Both the position numbers and the translations under genes were made by a program. A DNA stretch of 64,000 nt from Phaeobacter italicus (GTDB lineage Bacteria; Pseudomonadota; Alphaproteobacteria; Rhodobacterales; Rhodobacteraceae), in assembly GCF_001258055.1 (NCBI RefSeq), contig NZ_CVRM01000011.1, forward strand, positions 682,001 to 746,000. Reading direction: 5' to 3'. Position 1 is the stretch's first letter; every line of letters starts with the position of its first letter. The notes beneath the pieces are model-generated. The model was not told the origin of the DNA. It searched no databases and saw only the letters and a list, made by a program, of their open reading frames with translations. This document shows, one piece after another, positions 25,403 through 34,724 of the stretch.

Positions 25403-26773
25403 TCAGCCTGCCGCGCGAGCCGTCGTGCGGGCGCGCAGTTGAGACACCTCTTCAGCGACCAGGAACGCGAGTTCGAGCGACTGGCTTGCGTTCAGGCGCG
25501 GGTCACAGGCGGTGTGGTAACGATCGCTCAGATCTTCGTCCGTGACTGCGCGGACGCCACCGGTGCACTCGGTCACGTCCTGACCGGTCATTTCAAAGTG
25601 AACGCCACCCGGGATGGTGCCTTCTGCTTCGTGAACGCCAAAGAAGTCGCGCACTTCGCGCAGAACGCTTTCAAACGGACGGGTCTTATAGCCAGTCGCG
25701 GATTTGATGGTGTTGCCGTGCATCGGGTCACAGACCCATGTCACGTTGGCACCCTCTTCCTTGACGGCCTTGACCAGGCGCGGCAGGTGCTCACCTGCTT
25801 TCCCTGCACCGAAACGGGCGATCAGGGTCAGTTTGCCTTCTTCGTTTTCCGGGTTCAGCTTGGACATCAGAACCTTCAGATCATCGGCAGTGGTGGTTGG
25901 GCCACATTTCAGACCGATGGGGTTTTGCACGCCGCTGCAGAATTCGACATGCGCACCATCAGGCTGACGGGTGCGATCGCCGATCCACAGCATGTGGCCC
26001 GATCCGGCCAGCCATTTGCCGGAGGTCGAATCCAGACGCGTCAATGCCTCTTCATATTCCAGCAACAGCCCTTCGTGGCTGGTGTAAAACTCGACGCTTT
26101 GCAGCGTGTGGGCGGTGTCGTTGTTCACACCGGCCGCTTTCATGAAATCGAGCGTATCGGTGATGCGGTTTGCCAGTTCGCGGTAGCGTTCGGCCTTTTC
26201 CCCTTCGGTAAAGCCGAGGGTCCAAGCGTGCACCTGGTTCACATCCGCATAACCGCCGGTCGAGAATGCGCGCAACAGGTTCAGGGTTGCAGCGGCCTGA
26301 GTGTAGGCCTGCAGCATCCGCTTTGGGTCTGGGATACGCGCGGCTTCGGTAAAGGCGAGATCATTGATGATGTCACCACGGTAGCTCGGCAGTTCGACAC
26401 CGTTCACGGTTTCGGTGGGTGCGCTGCGCGGTTTGGCAAACTGGCCGGCCATGCGGCCCACCTTGATAACCGGAACCTTGGCGCCATAGGTCAGCACCAT
26501 CGCCATTTGCAGCATCACCTTAAAGGTGTCGCGGATTGCGTCGGCACTGAACTGATCAAAGCTTTCGGCGCAGTCGCCGCCCTGAAGCAGAAACGCCTCG
26601 CCACGACCGGCCGCACCAAGGTGCTGTTTGAGACGACGTGCTTCACCGGCAAAGACCAACGGCGGATACTTGGACAGCTGAGCCTCAACAGCCGACAGGG
26701 CGTCGGCGTCGGTATAGTCTGGCATCTGTACCCGCGGTTTCTGGCGCCAGGTCGATTTTTGCCACTCACTCAT
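25403..26773 (-). CDS. aroG: 3-deoxy-7-phosphoheptulonate synthase, class II
   Basis: This enzyme joins phosphoenolpyruvate and erythrose 4-phosphate at the entry of the shikimate pathway. The 456-residue protein is the plant-like class II form, with [28 protein letters not shown] (metal-ligand Cys), [53 protein letters not shown] and the VTECTGG end. GGAGA lies seven bases before the ATG. It has its own terminator and is divergent from the GlxA-type regulator. It feeds the same pathway as AroQ at 2.3-2.7 kb. Confidence 0.96.
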   Translation of the reverse strand: MSEWQKSTWRQKPRVQMPDYTDADALSAVEAQLSKYPPLVFAGEARRLKQHLGAAGRGEAFLLQGGDCAESFDQFSADAIRDTFKVMLQMAMVLTYGAKVPVIKVGRMAGQFAKPRSAPTETVNGVELPSYRGDIINDLAFTEAARIPDPKRMLQAYTQAAATLNLLRAFSTGGYADVNQVHAWTLGFTEGEKAERYRELANRITDTLDFMKAAGVNNDTAHTLQSVEFYTSHEGLLLEYEEALTRLDSTSGKWLAGSGHMLWIGDRTRQPDGAHVEFCSGVQNPIGLKCGPTTTADDLKVLMSKLNPENEEGKLTLIARFGAGKAGEHLPRLVKAVKEEGANVTWVCDPMHGNTIKSATGYKTRPFESVLREVRDFFGVHEAEGTIPGGVHFEMTGQDVTECTGGVRAVTDEDLSDRYHTACDPRLNASQSLELAFLVAEEVSQLRARTTARAAG

Positions 26774-26951
26774 AGCTGTTTCTCCGATAGAGTCTTGTAA
26801 TGTGAGCGGTACCTATACGAAATCGCACCGCTTCTGACCAGTTTAGATTTGCAAAGTCTTGACGACACCGCGAAGCTATGAAAACGGGCGATAAATTTCG
26901 TGGCTGAAAAAGTCACCAACAGAAGTAAATGCGACAACAAGGACTCTGGCC

Positions 26952-27950
26952 ATGCGACAGCCAAGCACGCCAAGACATTCCCCGGCTTCTGAGCCCCAGC
27001 TGAAACGCTTTGCGTTTGTGCTTTTGGACAGTTTTTCGATGCTGTCTTTCGCCTCTGCCGTGGAATGTCTGCGCATTGCCAACCGGATGGTCGGACGTGA
27101 GGTCTATAAGTGGACATTGCTGAGTGAGGGCGGCGGGACTGTTTCCTGTTCGGCTGGCACCTCCTTTCAGGTGGATGAAGACCTGATCGAACTGCAGCGC
27201 GATGATACGATTTTGGTATGCGCCGGTATTGCCGTTCAGGATGCCACCACCAAACGCCTGCTGTCCTGGCTGCGCCGTGAAGCGCGCAAAGGTTTGGTTG
27301 TTGGCGGGCTCTGCACGGCGTCCTATGCATTGGCGCGCGCGGGTCTTCTGGATGGAAAGCGCGCGACGATTCACTGGGAAAACTCCGACAGTTTCAATGA
27401 AGAGTTCGATGAAGTCGACCTGACCAAATCTGTCTTTGTGATCGACGGAAACCGCCTGTCCACCGCCGGCGGGACATCCTCTATCGATCTGATGCTGAAA
27501 CTGATTGCCAATGATCACGGCGAAGACCTGGCAAATGCGGTTGCGGATCAGCTGATCTATTCCTCCATCCGAACAGATCAGGACACCCAGCGCCTGTCCA
27601 TCCCGACCCGCATTGGGGTACGCCATCCGAAACTGTCGATGGTCATCCAGATGATGGAAGCCAATATCGAAGAGCCGATCAGCCCGTCAATTCTTGCGCA
27701 GAATGTGGGCATGTCGACGCGCCAGCTAGAGCGGCTGTTCCGGCGGTATCTCAATCGCTCGCCCAAGCGCTATTACATGGAACTGCGGCTTCAAAAAGCC
27801 CGCAACCTGTTGATGCAGACCGACATGAGCGTGATCAACGTGGCGCTTGCATGTGGCTTTGCCTCGCCGTCGCATTTCTCCAAATGCTACCGGGCACATT
27901 ACAACACCACCCCCTACCGTGAGCGCGGCACCAAAGGGGCCAGCGAATAA
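26952..27950 (+). CDS. GlxA-family transcriptional regulator (DJ-1/PfpI plus AraC domains)
   Basis: The 332-residue protein has an N-terminal class I glutamine-amidotransferase-like domain (residues about 15-185) with the elbow Cys in GGLCTASYALARAGLLDGKRAT, and a C-terminal AraC double helix-turn-helix with NVGMSTRQLERLFRRYLNRSPKRYY and INVALACGFASPSHFSKCYR. Relatives include GbdR and CdhR, regulators of glycine betaine and carnitine breakdown in pseudomonads, so a choline-type ligand is possible but unproven. It stands alone, divergent from aroG. Confidence 0.9.
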   Translation: MRQPSTPRHSPASEPQLKRFAFVLLDSFSMLSFASAVECLRIANRMVGREVYKWTLLSEGGGTVSCSAGTSFQVDEDLIELQRDDTILVCAGIAVQDATTKRLLSWLRREARKGLVVGGLCTASYALARAGLLDGKRATIHWENSDSFNEEFDEVDLTKSVFVIDGNRLSTAGGTSSIDLMLKLIANDHGEDLANAVADQLIYSSIRTDQDTQRLSIPTRIGVRHPKLSMVIQMMEANIEEPISPSILAQNVGMSTRQLERLFRRYLNRSPKRYYMELRLQKARNLLMQTDMSVINVALACGFASPSHFSKCYRAHYNTTPYRERGTKGASE

Positions 27951-27979
27951 CGCCTGAGGCAAGAGTTTTGCAATGAACA

Positions 27980-28007
27980 GGTCGGGCCGACGTGCCCGGC
28001 CATTTTT
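27980..28007 (+). terminator. Terminator of the GlxA-family gene
   Basis: An 8-bp stem with one G-U pair (27980-27987 with 27994-28001) is followed by ATTTTT. It lies 30 bases after the stop. Confidence 0.8.
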
Positions 28008-28014
28008 GTCAAAA

Positions 28015-29148
28015 TCACCTGGAGAGGCGGTATAGCGCTCCCTCGGTTTCAGAGAGGAACCAGATGCTGCCATCTGCGGCCTCTTCTATATCGCGGATCC
28101 GGCCGGTCTCATCGCTTTTGATCTGCTCCACCTCTGTCAGTGGCGTGCCGGAGAGGCGGGCGATATAGTCAAACTTCAACGACCCGACCAGGATATCCCC
28201 ACGCCAGTCGGGCCACATTTTTCCGGAATAAATCAGAAGGTTGGAAGGCGCGATTGACGGGTCCCAGTAGTGCATTGGCTGTTCCATTCCCGCACGGCTG
28301 GTGCCTTCCCCGATCTTGAGCCCCGAATAATGACGCCCATAAGCGATGACAGGCCAGCCATAGTTCAGCCCCCTGCCGATCAGGTTGATCTCATCCCCAC
28401 CGCGCGCGCCATGTTCGGCGGACCACAGCCGCCCTTGCGTATCAAAGGCGAGCCCCTGGGGATTGCGATGGCCGTAGCTCCAGATCTCAGGCTGCGCCCC
28501 AGTGCGCCCCACCAGGGGATTGTCGCGTGGCACAGAGCCATCGGGGTTGATCCGCACCACAGATCCATTGTGGGAGCCGACTTCCTGCGCGGACGGGCGA
28601 TCCCCCCTGTCACCAATTGTGACGTAGATGGCCCCATCAGGCCCTTCTGCCAGCCGAGAGCCAAAATGCCGCCCGGTGGTGGAGGCGGGGCTCGCCACAA
28701 AGATGTCGCGCACATCAGTCAGCGCAGTGTTGCGACGGCTGAGTTTGCCGCGCGCAACCGCTGTGGTGGCGCCGTGGCCCACCCGTTTTGAATAGCTCCA
28801 GAAAATCACCCGGTGCGAGGAAAAATCATGGGGAACAAGCACATCAAGAAGACCACCCTGCCCCTGTGCGGCAACCCGTGGGACGCCCTTGACCTCTGTC
28901 ACGGTGCCGTTTTCGACGAATAGAAGCCTGCCGTCGCGTTCGGTGACCAGACTGCCCCCGCCCGGCAACAGACCCAGACCCCAGGGAACATCAAACCCCT
29001 GCGCGACCTGCGTGAGCTGAAGCGGCCCCTCGCTTGTTTGGATGTCCTCTGCTTGCGCTGACGCCGCAAAACCCAGGGTGACGCACACAGCCATGCCGCG
29101 ACATAAACTGACAGTGCGCAGCATCCGGACCAATGGAGCAAAGAGCAT
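28015..29148 (-). CDS. PQQ-type soluble aldose sugar dehydrogenase-like protein
   Basis: The 377-residue protein belongs to the GSDH/YliI family of six-bladed propellers that oxidise aldose sugars with PQQ. Typical segments are GFDVPWGLGLLPGGGSLVTERDG, the Gly/His segment TGRHFGSRLAEGPDGAIYVTIGDRGDR, SYGHRNPQGLAFD and WSAEHGARGGDEINL, which hold the metal and PQQ residues. An N-terminal signal peptide ends in AASAQAED, so it is periplasmic. An internal Met at 29124 is an alternative start. PQQ synthesis genes are not in the window. Confidence 0.88.
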   Translation of the reverse strand: MLFAPLVRMLRTVSLCRGMAVCVTLGFAASAQAEDIQTSEGPLQLTQVAQGFDVPWGLGLLPGGGSLVTERDGRLLFVENGTVTEVKGVPRVAAQGQGGLLDVLVPHDFSSHRVIFWSYSKRVGHGATTAVARGKLSRRNTALTDVRDIFVASPASTTGRHFGSRLAEGPDGAIYVTIGDRGDRPSAQEVGSHNGSVVRINPDGSVPRDNPLVGRTGAQPEIWSYGHRNPQGLAFDTQGRLWSAEHGARGGDEINLIGRGLNYGWPVIAYGRHYSGLKIGEGTSRAGMEQPMHYWDPSIAPSNLLIYSGKMWPDWRGDILVGSLKFDYIARLSGTPLTEVEQIKSDETGRIRDIEEAADGSIWFLSETEGALYRLSR

Positions 29149-29524
29149 AATATCGATACTTCTCTCAGAACGGTTTCAGGGGCACTTATGATAAGTCTGC
29201 ATATTTCCCCGCATGACAATCTGCGGCCTTGCATATTCTCAACTAGTGCACTCACCACATAGATCCACCCCTGCGCCCACTGAACCTGTGGGGAACCTGT
29301 TGCGACGCTGAAATGGGGGAAACCGGCAGTCCTGAACATGTGTAGCGTGAAGGTTTCCGACAGTTTGCTCGCCCGATCCGTCCCACGGGATTGATGAGGC
29401 GAAAAAACGCCACGAAACGCCAAAAAACCTGCCTCGGTTTTGTGCAGAAGCCCTTCCCTTTCCATTCCTGCTTGCCTAGGGTCCGATCTGAACATTTTGT
29501 TCCAACATTGGGAGTTCAAAAAAA
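29149..29524. other. Divergent promoter region, no gene
   Basis: The 376 bases separate the sugar dehydrogenase-like gene and the Liv-type operon. Visible features are short direct repeats (CGAAACGCC/CGCCACGAAACG near 29406-29424) and GGGAG nine bases or more before the binding-protein ATG. I see no reading frame with a family signature and no clear terminator. Confidence 0.5.
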
Positions 29525-30718
29525 ATGAAAAAACTCATGATGGCGACCGCCGCCGCTGCCCTGACTGCGGGCACCGCGTTTGCAGGCGGTCATGCAAAAG
29601 AAGTGAAGCTGGGCATTCTGCTGGGGTTCACCGGTCCGATTGAATCGCTGACACCGCATATGGCTGGCGCTGCTGAAATGGCCGCCGCTGAGGTCAGCGC
29701 ATCTGGCAAGCTGCTGGACGGCGCAAAAGTGACCACCATGCGTGGTGACTCTGCCTGTATCGACAACGGCATCGCCACCGCAAGCGCGGAAAAACTGCTC
29801 TCCGATGGTGTCAACGGCATCATGGGCTCTGACTGTTCCGGCGTGACCGGCGCGGTTCTGCAGAACGTTGCTGTGCCAAACGGCATGGTCATGGTGTCGC
29901 CGTCGGCGTCTTCGCCGGGTCTGTCGACCATGGAAGACAACGGTCTGTTCTTCCGCACCACGCCGTCTGACGCCCGTCAGGGTCAGATCATGGCCGAAGT
30001 GCTGAAGGATCGCGGCGTGAACTCCATCGCGCTGACCTACACCAACAACGACTATGGTAAAGGCCTGTCCGACGCGATCAAAACCTCTTTTGAGGCGGCG
30101 GGCGGTGAAGTGACCATCGTTGCTGCACATGAAGACGGCAAAGGTGACTACTCTGCTGAAGTTGGCGCACTGGCCTCTGCCGGCGGCGACGTTCTGGTTG
30201 TTGCGGGCTACCTCGACCAGGGTGGTCTGGGCATCATCCAGGGTGCACTTGACACCGGTGCATTCGACACCTTCGGCCTGCCCGACGGCATGGTTGGTGA
30301 CTCCCTTCCGCAGAACGTCGGTCCGGATCTCGACGGCTCCTTCGGCCAGTTCCCCGGCTCCCAGAGCCAAGGTGCTGATATCTTTGCCGAAATGACCAAA
30401 GACGCTGACTTTGACGGCTCTTCTGCATACGTGGGTGAATCCTACGACGCAGCTGCGCTGATCCTGCTGGCGATGCAGGCTGCGGGCTCCATGAACCCGG
30501 CCGATTACGCTGGCAAGATCCTCGACGTTGCTAACGCACCGGGCGAGCCGATCAATCCGGGTGAGCTGGGCAAGGCGCTTGAGATCCTCGCTGCAGGTGG
30601 TCAGATCGACTATCAGGGCGCAACCGGCGTTGAGCTGATTGGCCCGGGTGAAAGCGCAGGCTCTTACCGTGAAATCGAAATCAAGGACGGTGCTGTAACC
30701 ACGGTTAAGTACCGCTAA
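29525..30718 (+). CDS. Periplasmic binding protein of a branched-chain amino acid/amide-type ABC transporter
   Basis: The 397-residue protein has a Sec signal peptide (MKKLMMATAAAALTAGTAFAGG) and a type I periplasmic-binding fold of the Peripla_BP_6/LivK kind, with KLGILLGFTGPIESL, IMGSDCSGVTGAV and FFRTTPSDARQG. Substrates in this family include branched-chain amino acids, amides, urea and aromatic acids; the sequence does not tell which. It is the first gene of a complete transporter (30818-34649) and is followed by a hairpin, which fits the excess of binding protein these systems need. Confidence 0.92.
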   Translation: MKKLMMATAAAALTAGTAFAGGHAKEVKLGILLGFTGPIESLTPHMAGAAEMAAAEVSASGKLLDGAKVTTMRGDSACIDNGIATASAEKLLSDGVNGIMGSDCSGVTGAVLQNVAVPNGMVMVSPSASSPGLSTMEDNGLFFRTTPSDARQGQIMAEVLKDRGVNSIALTYTNNDYGKGLSDAIKTSFEAAGGEVTIVAAHEDGKGDYSAEVGALASAGGDVLVVAGYLDQGGLGIIQGALDTGAFDTFGLPDGMVGDSLPQNVGPDLDGSFGQFPGSQSQGADIFAEMTKDADFDGSSAYVGESYDAAALILLAMQAAGSMNPADYAGKILDVANAPGEPINPGELGKALEILAAGGQIDYQGATGVELIGPGESAGSYREIEIKDGAVTTVKYR

Positions 30719-30749
30719 CTCTGATTTCTTTCAGATGTTAACCTATGAT

Positions 30750-30772
30750 CAGCCCGGGTTCTGCCCGGGCTG
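30750..30772 (+). terminator. Intercistronic hairpin after the Liv-type binding protein
   Basis: CAGCCCGGG (30750-30758) and CCCGGGCTG (30764-30772) form a perfect 9-bp stem with a five-base loop, 31 bases after the stop. Only two T follow, so it is probably a partial terminator or RNA-stabilising stem before livG. Confidence 0.7.
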
Positions 30773-30817
30773 TTCCAAATTCAAAAGCCGTGAAACTGCG
30801 GCAGGGGATGAAATGAC

Positions 30818-31603
30818 ATGATCGTCGTCGAGGACTTGCACAAGCACTTCGGCGGGTTCCACGCGGTAGATGGCGCGTCGCTGGAAATCGCAAAGGGCTC
30901 CATAACCGGTTTGATCGGGCCAAACGGTGCCGGAAAAACCACTCTTTTCAACGTCATCGCTGGCGTGCTTCAACCGACCTCCGGCCGGGTGACCATGGAT
31001 GGCGAGGATATCACCGGATTGCCCCCGCACGAGCTGTTCCACAAGGGGCTCTTGCGCACCTTCCAGATCGCGCATGAGTTTTCGACCATGACGTGCCGGG
31101 AAAACCTGATGATGGTGCCGGCCAACCAGTCTGGCGAAAGCCTCTGGAACACGTGGTTTGGCCGCAAGCGGATCGCTGATGAGGAACGCGCCCTGCGCGC
31201 CAAGGCAGATGAGGTTCTGGAGTTTCTTACCATCAGCCATATCGCGGACCTGAAGGCCGGCGAAATCTCCGGTGGCCAAAAAAAGCTCCTGGAGCTTGGT
31301 CGCACGATGATGGTGGATGCCAAGATCGTCTTTCTCGACGAGGTGGGCGCCGGGGTGAACCGCACCCTGCTCTACACCATTGCCGACGCCATCAAGCGCC
31401 TCAATGAGGAACGCGGATATACCTTTGTCGTCATCGAACACGACATGGAATTCATCGGCCGCCTTTGTGATCCGGTCATCTGCATGGCCGAGGGCAAGAA
31501 ACTTGCCGAAGGCACGCTGGACGAGATCAAGGCAAATGAGCAGGTGATCGAGGCCTACCTCGGCACTGGTCTGAAAAACAAAGATAAACTGGAGCAGGCA
31601 TAA
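30818..31603 (+). CDS. livG: ABC transporter ATPase, LivG type
   Basis: The 261-residue ATPase has Walker A GPNGAGKTT, Q-loop RTFQIAHEFSTMT, signature ISGGQKKLLELGR and the C-terminal VIEHDMEFIGRLCDPVICMAEGKKLAEG typical of LivG. Walker B reads IVFLDEVGAGVN, where most ABC proteins have DEP; the catalytic Glu is kept. It lies 99 bases after the binding-protein gene and overlaps livF by one base (TAATG). Confidence 0.93.
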   Translation: MIVVEDLHKHFGGFHAVDGASLEIAKGSITGLIGPNGAGKTTLFNVIAGVLQPTSGRVTMDGEDITGLPPHELFHKGLLRTFQIAHEFSTMTCRENLMMVPANQSGESLWNTWFGRKRIADEERALRAKADEVLEFLTISHIADLKAGEISGGQKKLLELGRTMMVDAKIVFLDEVGAGVNRTLLYTIADAIKRLNEERGYTFVVIEHDMEFIGRLCDPVICMAEGKKLAEGTLDEIKANEQVIEAYLGTGLKNKDKLEQA

Positions 31604-32316
31604 TGTCTGAACCCTTTCTGATTGGCGATGCCATGACAGGCGGTTACGGCAAGGGGCCGGACATCCTGCATGAATGCACGATCGCCGTGAACCCCGGCGA
31701 AATCGCCGTTATCGTCGGCCCGAATGGCGCTGGCAAATCCACCGCGATGAAAGCCGTCTTCGGCCTTCTCAACGTCCGCTCGGGCGCGGTCCGGCTGGAT
31801 GGCGAGGACATCACGTCCCTGTCTCCGCAGGATCGCGTCGTAAAGGGCATGGGCTTTGTTCCGCAGACCCAGAACATCTTCACCTCCATGACGGTTGAGG
31901 AAAACCTGGAAATGGGGGGCTTCATCCGGACCGATGATATTCGCGACACGATGGAGCAAGTCTATGATCTGTTCCCGATCCTGCGCGACAAACGCAATCA
32001 GCCGGCGGGTGAATTGTCAGGCGGTCAACGTCAGCAGGTGGCCGTGGGCCGTGCACTGATGACCAAGCCCAAGGTGCTGATGCTGGATGAACCGACCGCT
32101 GGTGTGTCCCCCATCGTGATGGACGAGCTGTTTGACCGGATCATCGAGGTATCGCGCACAGGTCTGCCGATCCTGATGGTGGAACAGAACGCCAAGCAAG
32201 CGCTTGAGATCGCAGACAAAGGCTATGTTCTGGTGCAGGGGCGCAATGCCTATACCGGCACCGGCCAAGAGCTGCTGGCCGATCCCGAAGTGCGCAAATC
32301 TTTCCTGGGGGGCTAA
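31603..32316 (+). CDS. livF: ABC transporter ATPase, LivF type
   Basis: The 237-residue partner ATPase has Walker A GPNGAGKST, the LivF-like FVPQTQNIFTSMTVEENLEMGGF, signature LSGGQRQQVAVGRALM, Walker B LMLDEPTAGVSP and a C-terminal MVEQNAKQALEIADKGYVLVQGRN. It is coupled to livG by overlap and precedes livH by three bases. Confidence 0.94.
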   Translation: MSEPFLIGDAMTGGYGKGPDILHECTIAVNPGEIAVIVGPNGAGKSTAMKAVFGLLNVRSGAVRLDGEDITSLSPQDRVVKGMGFVPQTQNIFTSMTVEENLEMGGFIRTDDIRDTMEQVYDLFPILRDKRNQPAGELSGGQRQQVAVGRALMTKPKVLMLDEPTAGVSPIVMDELFDRIIEVSRTGLPILMVEQNAKQALEIADKGYVLVQGRNAYTGTGQELLADPEVRKSFLGG

Positions 32317-32319
32317 GAG

Positions 32320-33330
32320 ATGGATTTCCTCAACGCCCTAGTGGCATTTGTCAATTTTGTTGGCGTGCCCGCCATTGCCTATGGCAGCCAACTCGCGATC
32401 GGCGCGCTTGGTGTGACGCTGGTCTACTCTGTCCTGCGGTTTTCGAACTTTGCCCATGGTGACACCATGGCGTTTGGAACGATGATCACCATCCTTGTCA
32501 CTTGGTGGCTTCAGTCCCTCGGCGTGAGCTTCGGCCCGCTGCCGACCGCGCTGCTTGCGCTCCCTGCAGGGATCGCAGCGACCATGGCGCTGATGCTGTT
32601 TACCGACCGCACCGTCTACAAATTCTACCGCGCACAAAAAGCCAAGCCGGTGGTTTTTGTAATGGTCTCGCTTGGTGTGATGTTCATGATGAACGGGCTT
32701 GTCCGTTTTGTGATCGGCCCGGGTGACCAGCGTTTTGCGGATGGCGAACGGTTCCTGATTTCTGCACGCGATTTCAAGGCCATGACCGGCCTGCGTGAAG
32801 GTCTTGCCATCAAAACCACCCAAGGGATCACCGTTATCACTGCGGTGATCGTGGTGGCCCTCCTGTTCTGGTTCCTGAACAAGACCCGCACCGGCAAATC
32901 CATGCGTGCCTATTCCGACAACGAAGATCTGGCGCTGCTCTCCGGGATCAACCCGGAGCGGGTGGTGATGTACACATGGCTGATCGTCGCCAGCCTCGCG
33001 ACCATTGCAGGTGTGCTGTATGGTCTGGACAAGTCGTTCAAACCTTTCACCTATTTCCAGCTGCTGCTGCCGATCTTTGCGGCAGCGATCGTTGGCGGTC
33101 TGGGGAGCCCTATTGGCGCGATTGCCGGCGGCTTCATCATCGCCTTCTCCGAGGTGACAATCACCTATGCGTGGAAAAAGGTGCTCACCTATGTGCTGCC
33201 TGAAAGCCTGAAACCTGATGGTCTCGTCCAGCTGCTGAGCACGGACTACAAATTTGCCGTCTCGTTCACCATCCTGGTGATTGTGCTTCTGTTCAAGCCC
33301 ACGGGCCTATTCAAAGGAAAAGCGGTATGA
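32320..33330 (+). CDS. livH: ABC transporter permease, LivH type
   Basis: The 336-residue inner-membrane protein has about eight hydrophobic segments and the LivH signature region GALGVTLVYSVLRFSNFAHGDTMAFG. The later GLGSPIGAIAGGFIIAFSEV matches the conserved end of the family. It forms the translocation pore with LivM; the livM ATG overlaps its stop (ATGA). Confidence 0.94.
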   Translation: MDFLNALVAFVNFVGVPAIAYGSQLAIGALGVTLVYSVLRFSNFAHGDTMAFGTMITILVTWWLQSLGVSFGPLPTALLALPAGIAATMALMLFTDRTVYKFYRAQKAKPVVFVMVSLGVMFMMNGLVRFVIGPGDQRFADGERFLISARDFKAMTGLREGLAIKTTQGITVITAVIVVALLFWFLNKTRTGKSMRAYSDNEDLALLSGINPERVVMYTWLIVASLATIAGVLYGLDKSFKPFTYFQLLLPIFAAAIVGGLGSPIGAIAGGFIIAFSEVTITYAWKKVLTYVLPESLKPDGLVQLLSTDYKFAVSFTILVIVLLFKPTGLFKGKAV

Positions 33331-34649
33331 GCGATACAGTAAAAACCTCGCTTCTCTTCCTCTTTGTTGGTGTTCTGATCCTGCTTGAGGGCTCCACCAA
33401 TGCGTTGTTCTTCTCCGGGTCGTGGAACTCGGCCCTGTTGATCCTGAACATGGGGCTGGTGTCGGCCATCATGGCTCTTGGGGTCAATCTGCAGTGGGGC
33501 TTTGCCGGTCTGTTCAATGTCGGCATCATGGGCTTTGTCGCTCTTGGTGGTCTGGCTGTTGTGCTGGTCTCCAGTGCCCCGACCCCCGGCGCATGGAGCC
33601 AGGGCGGCGTTGGCATCATCATGGCCCTTGTGATGGGCGCGATGACGCTGGTTGCCGCGATTGCCGTGTTCCGCATGATGGAGCCGGGCAAGCTGCGCAG
33701 CGTCGTGATGATTGCGGTGCTTGCCGTTGGCTTTGTGGTTTACCGCGCGATCTTTGACCCGTCGGTTGCCGGTGTCGAGGCCATTGACCCTGCCCTTGCA
33801 GGCAACCTTGGTGGTCTGGGTCTGCCGGTTCTTCTGGCATGGCCTGCCGGCGGTCTGCTGGCGGCGGGCGCCGCCTGGTTGATCGGCAAGACGGCGCTTG
33901 GGCTGCGGTCTGATTACCTGGCGATTGCCACCCTTGGCATTGCCGAGATCATCATTGCCGTGATGAAAAACGAGGACTGGCTGTCGCGTGGCGTCAAGAA
34001 CGTCATCGGCCTGCCCCGCCCCATGCCCTATGAAGTGGACCTGCAAAACGATGCAGAGTTCGTGGCAAAGGCGGCAGACTATGGTCTGGATCCGGTTCTG
34101 GCATCCACGCTTTATGTCAAGCTGGGCTACTCGCTCATGTTCACTGTTGTGCTGTTGGTGCTGTTGTGGATGGCGCAGATGGCGCTCAAGAGCCCGTGGG
34201 GCCGCATGATGCGTGCGATCCGCGACAATGAGGTCGCCGCCGAAGCAATGGGCAAGAACGTCACCCGTCGCCATCTGCAGATCTTTGTTCTGGGCTCCGC
34301 GATCTGCGGCATCGCCGGTGCAATGATGACAACGCTGGACAGCCAGTTGACACCCGGCACCTACAACCCGCTGCGCTTTACCTTCCTTATCTGGGTAATG
34401 GTGATCGTCGGCGGGTCGGGCAACAACTTTGGCTCGGTTCTTGGCGGGCTGCTGATCTGGTTCCTGTGGATCAAGGTAGAGCCTATGGGGCTCCTCCTGA
34501 TCGAAACCATCACTGCGGGGCTCTCCGACGGCAGCGCAGTAAAGGCACATCTTCTGGACAGCGCCGCGCATATGCGCCTGCTGACGATGGGTTTGATCCT
34601 GTTGCTTGTCCTGCGGTTCAGCCCACGGGGCCTGTTGCCGGAACGCTAA
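33327..34649 (+). CDS. livM: ABC transporter permease, LivM type
   Basis: The 440-residue permease has LivM features: NLQWGFAGLFNVGIMGFVALGG, the segment ALGLRSDYLAIATLGIAEI, RAIRDNEVAAEAMGKNVTRRHLQIFVLGSAICGIAGAM, and GGSGNNFGSVLGGLLIW. About ten hydrophobic segments are visible. An inserted stretch near residues 85-160 makes it longer than E. coli LivM's core. It ends the operon before a strong terminator. Confidence 0.94.
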   Translation: MSDTVKTSLLFLFVGVLILLEGSTNALFFSGSWNSALLILNMGLVSAIMALGVNLQWGFAGLFNVGIMGFVALGGLAVVLVSSAPTPGAWSQGGVGIIMALVMGAMTLVAAIAVFRMMEPGKLRSVVMIAVLAVGFVVYRAIFDPSVAGVEAIDPALAGNLGGLGLPVLLAWPAGGLLAAGAAWLIGKTALGLRSDYLAIATLGIAEIIIAVMKNEDWLSRGVKNVIGLPRPMPYEVDLQNDAEFVAKAADYGLDPVLASTLYVKLGYSLMFTVVLLVLLWMAQMALKSPWGRMMRAIRDNEVAAEAMGKNVTRRHLQIFVLGSAICGIAGAMMTTLDSQLTPGTYNPLRFTFLIWVMVIVGGSGNNFGSVLGGLLIWFLWIKVEPMGLLLIETITAGLSDGSAVKAHLLDSAAHMRLLTMGLILLLVLRFSPRGLLPER

Positions 34650-34671
34650 GGCCAATCGCCACAAACGACAA

Positions 34672-34703
34672 AAAACGCCGCCAGAGAGATCTGGCGGCGT
34701 TTT
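34672..34703. terminator. Bidirectional terminator between livM and yjgR
   Basis: A 14-bp perfect stem (34672-34685 with 34690-34703) with a GAGA loop has A-rich and T-rich ends built in. It separates two convergent genes and can stop both. Confidence 0.95.
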
Positions 34704-34724
34704 GCATTCTGGGCTTTGCTGGGC

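Noticed and set aside
25103-26800. 565-codon plus-strand frame opposite the DAHP synthase gene
   Set aside because: Shadow frame with no recognisable motif; the opposite strand encodes a full class II DAHP synthase.
33246-34664. 472-codon minus-strand frame opposite livM
   Set aside because: Low-complexity Gln/Arg/His-rich shadow of a membrane-protein gene.
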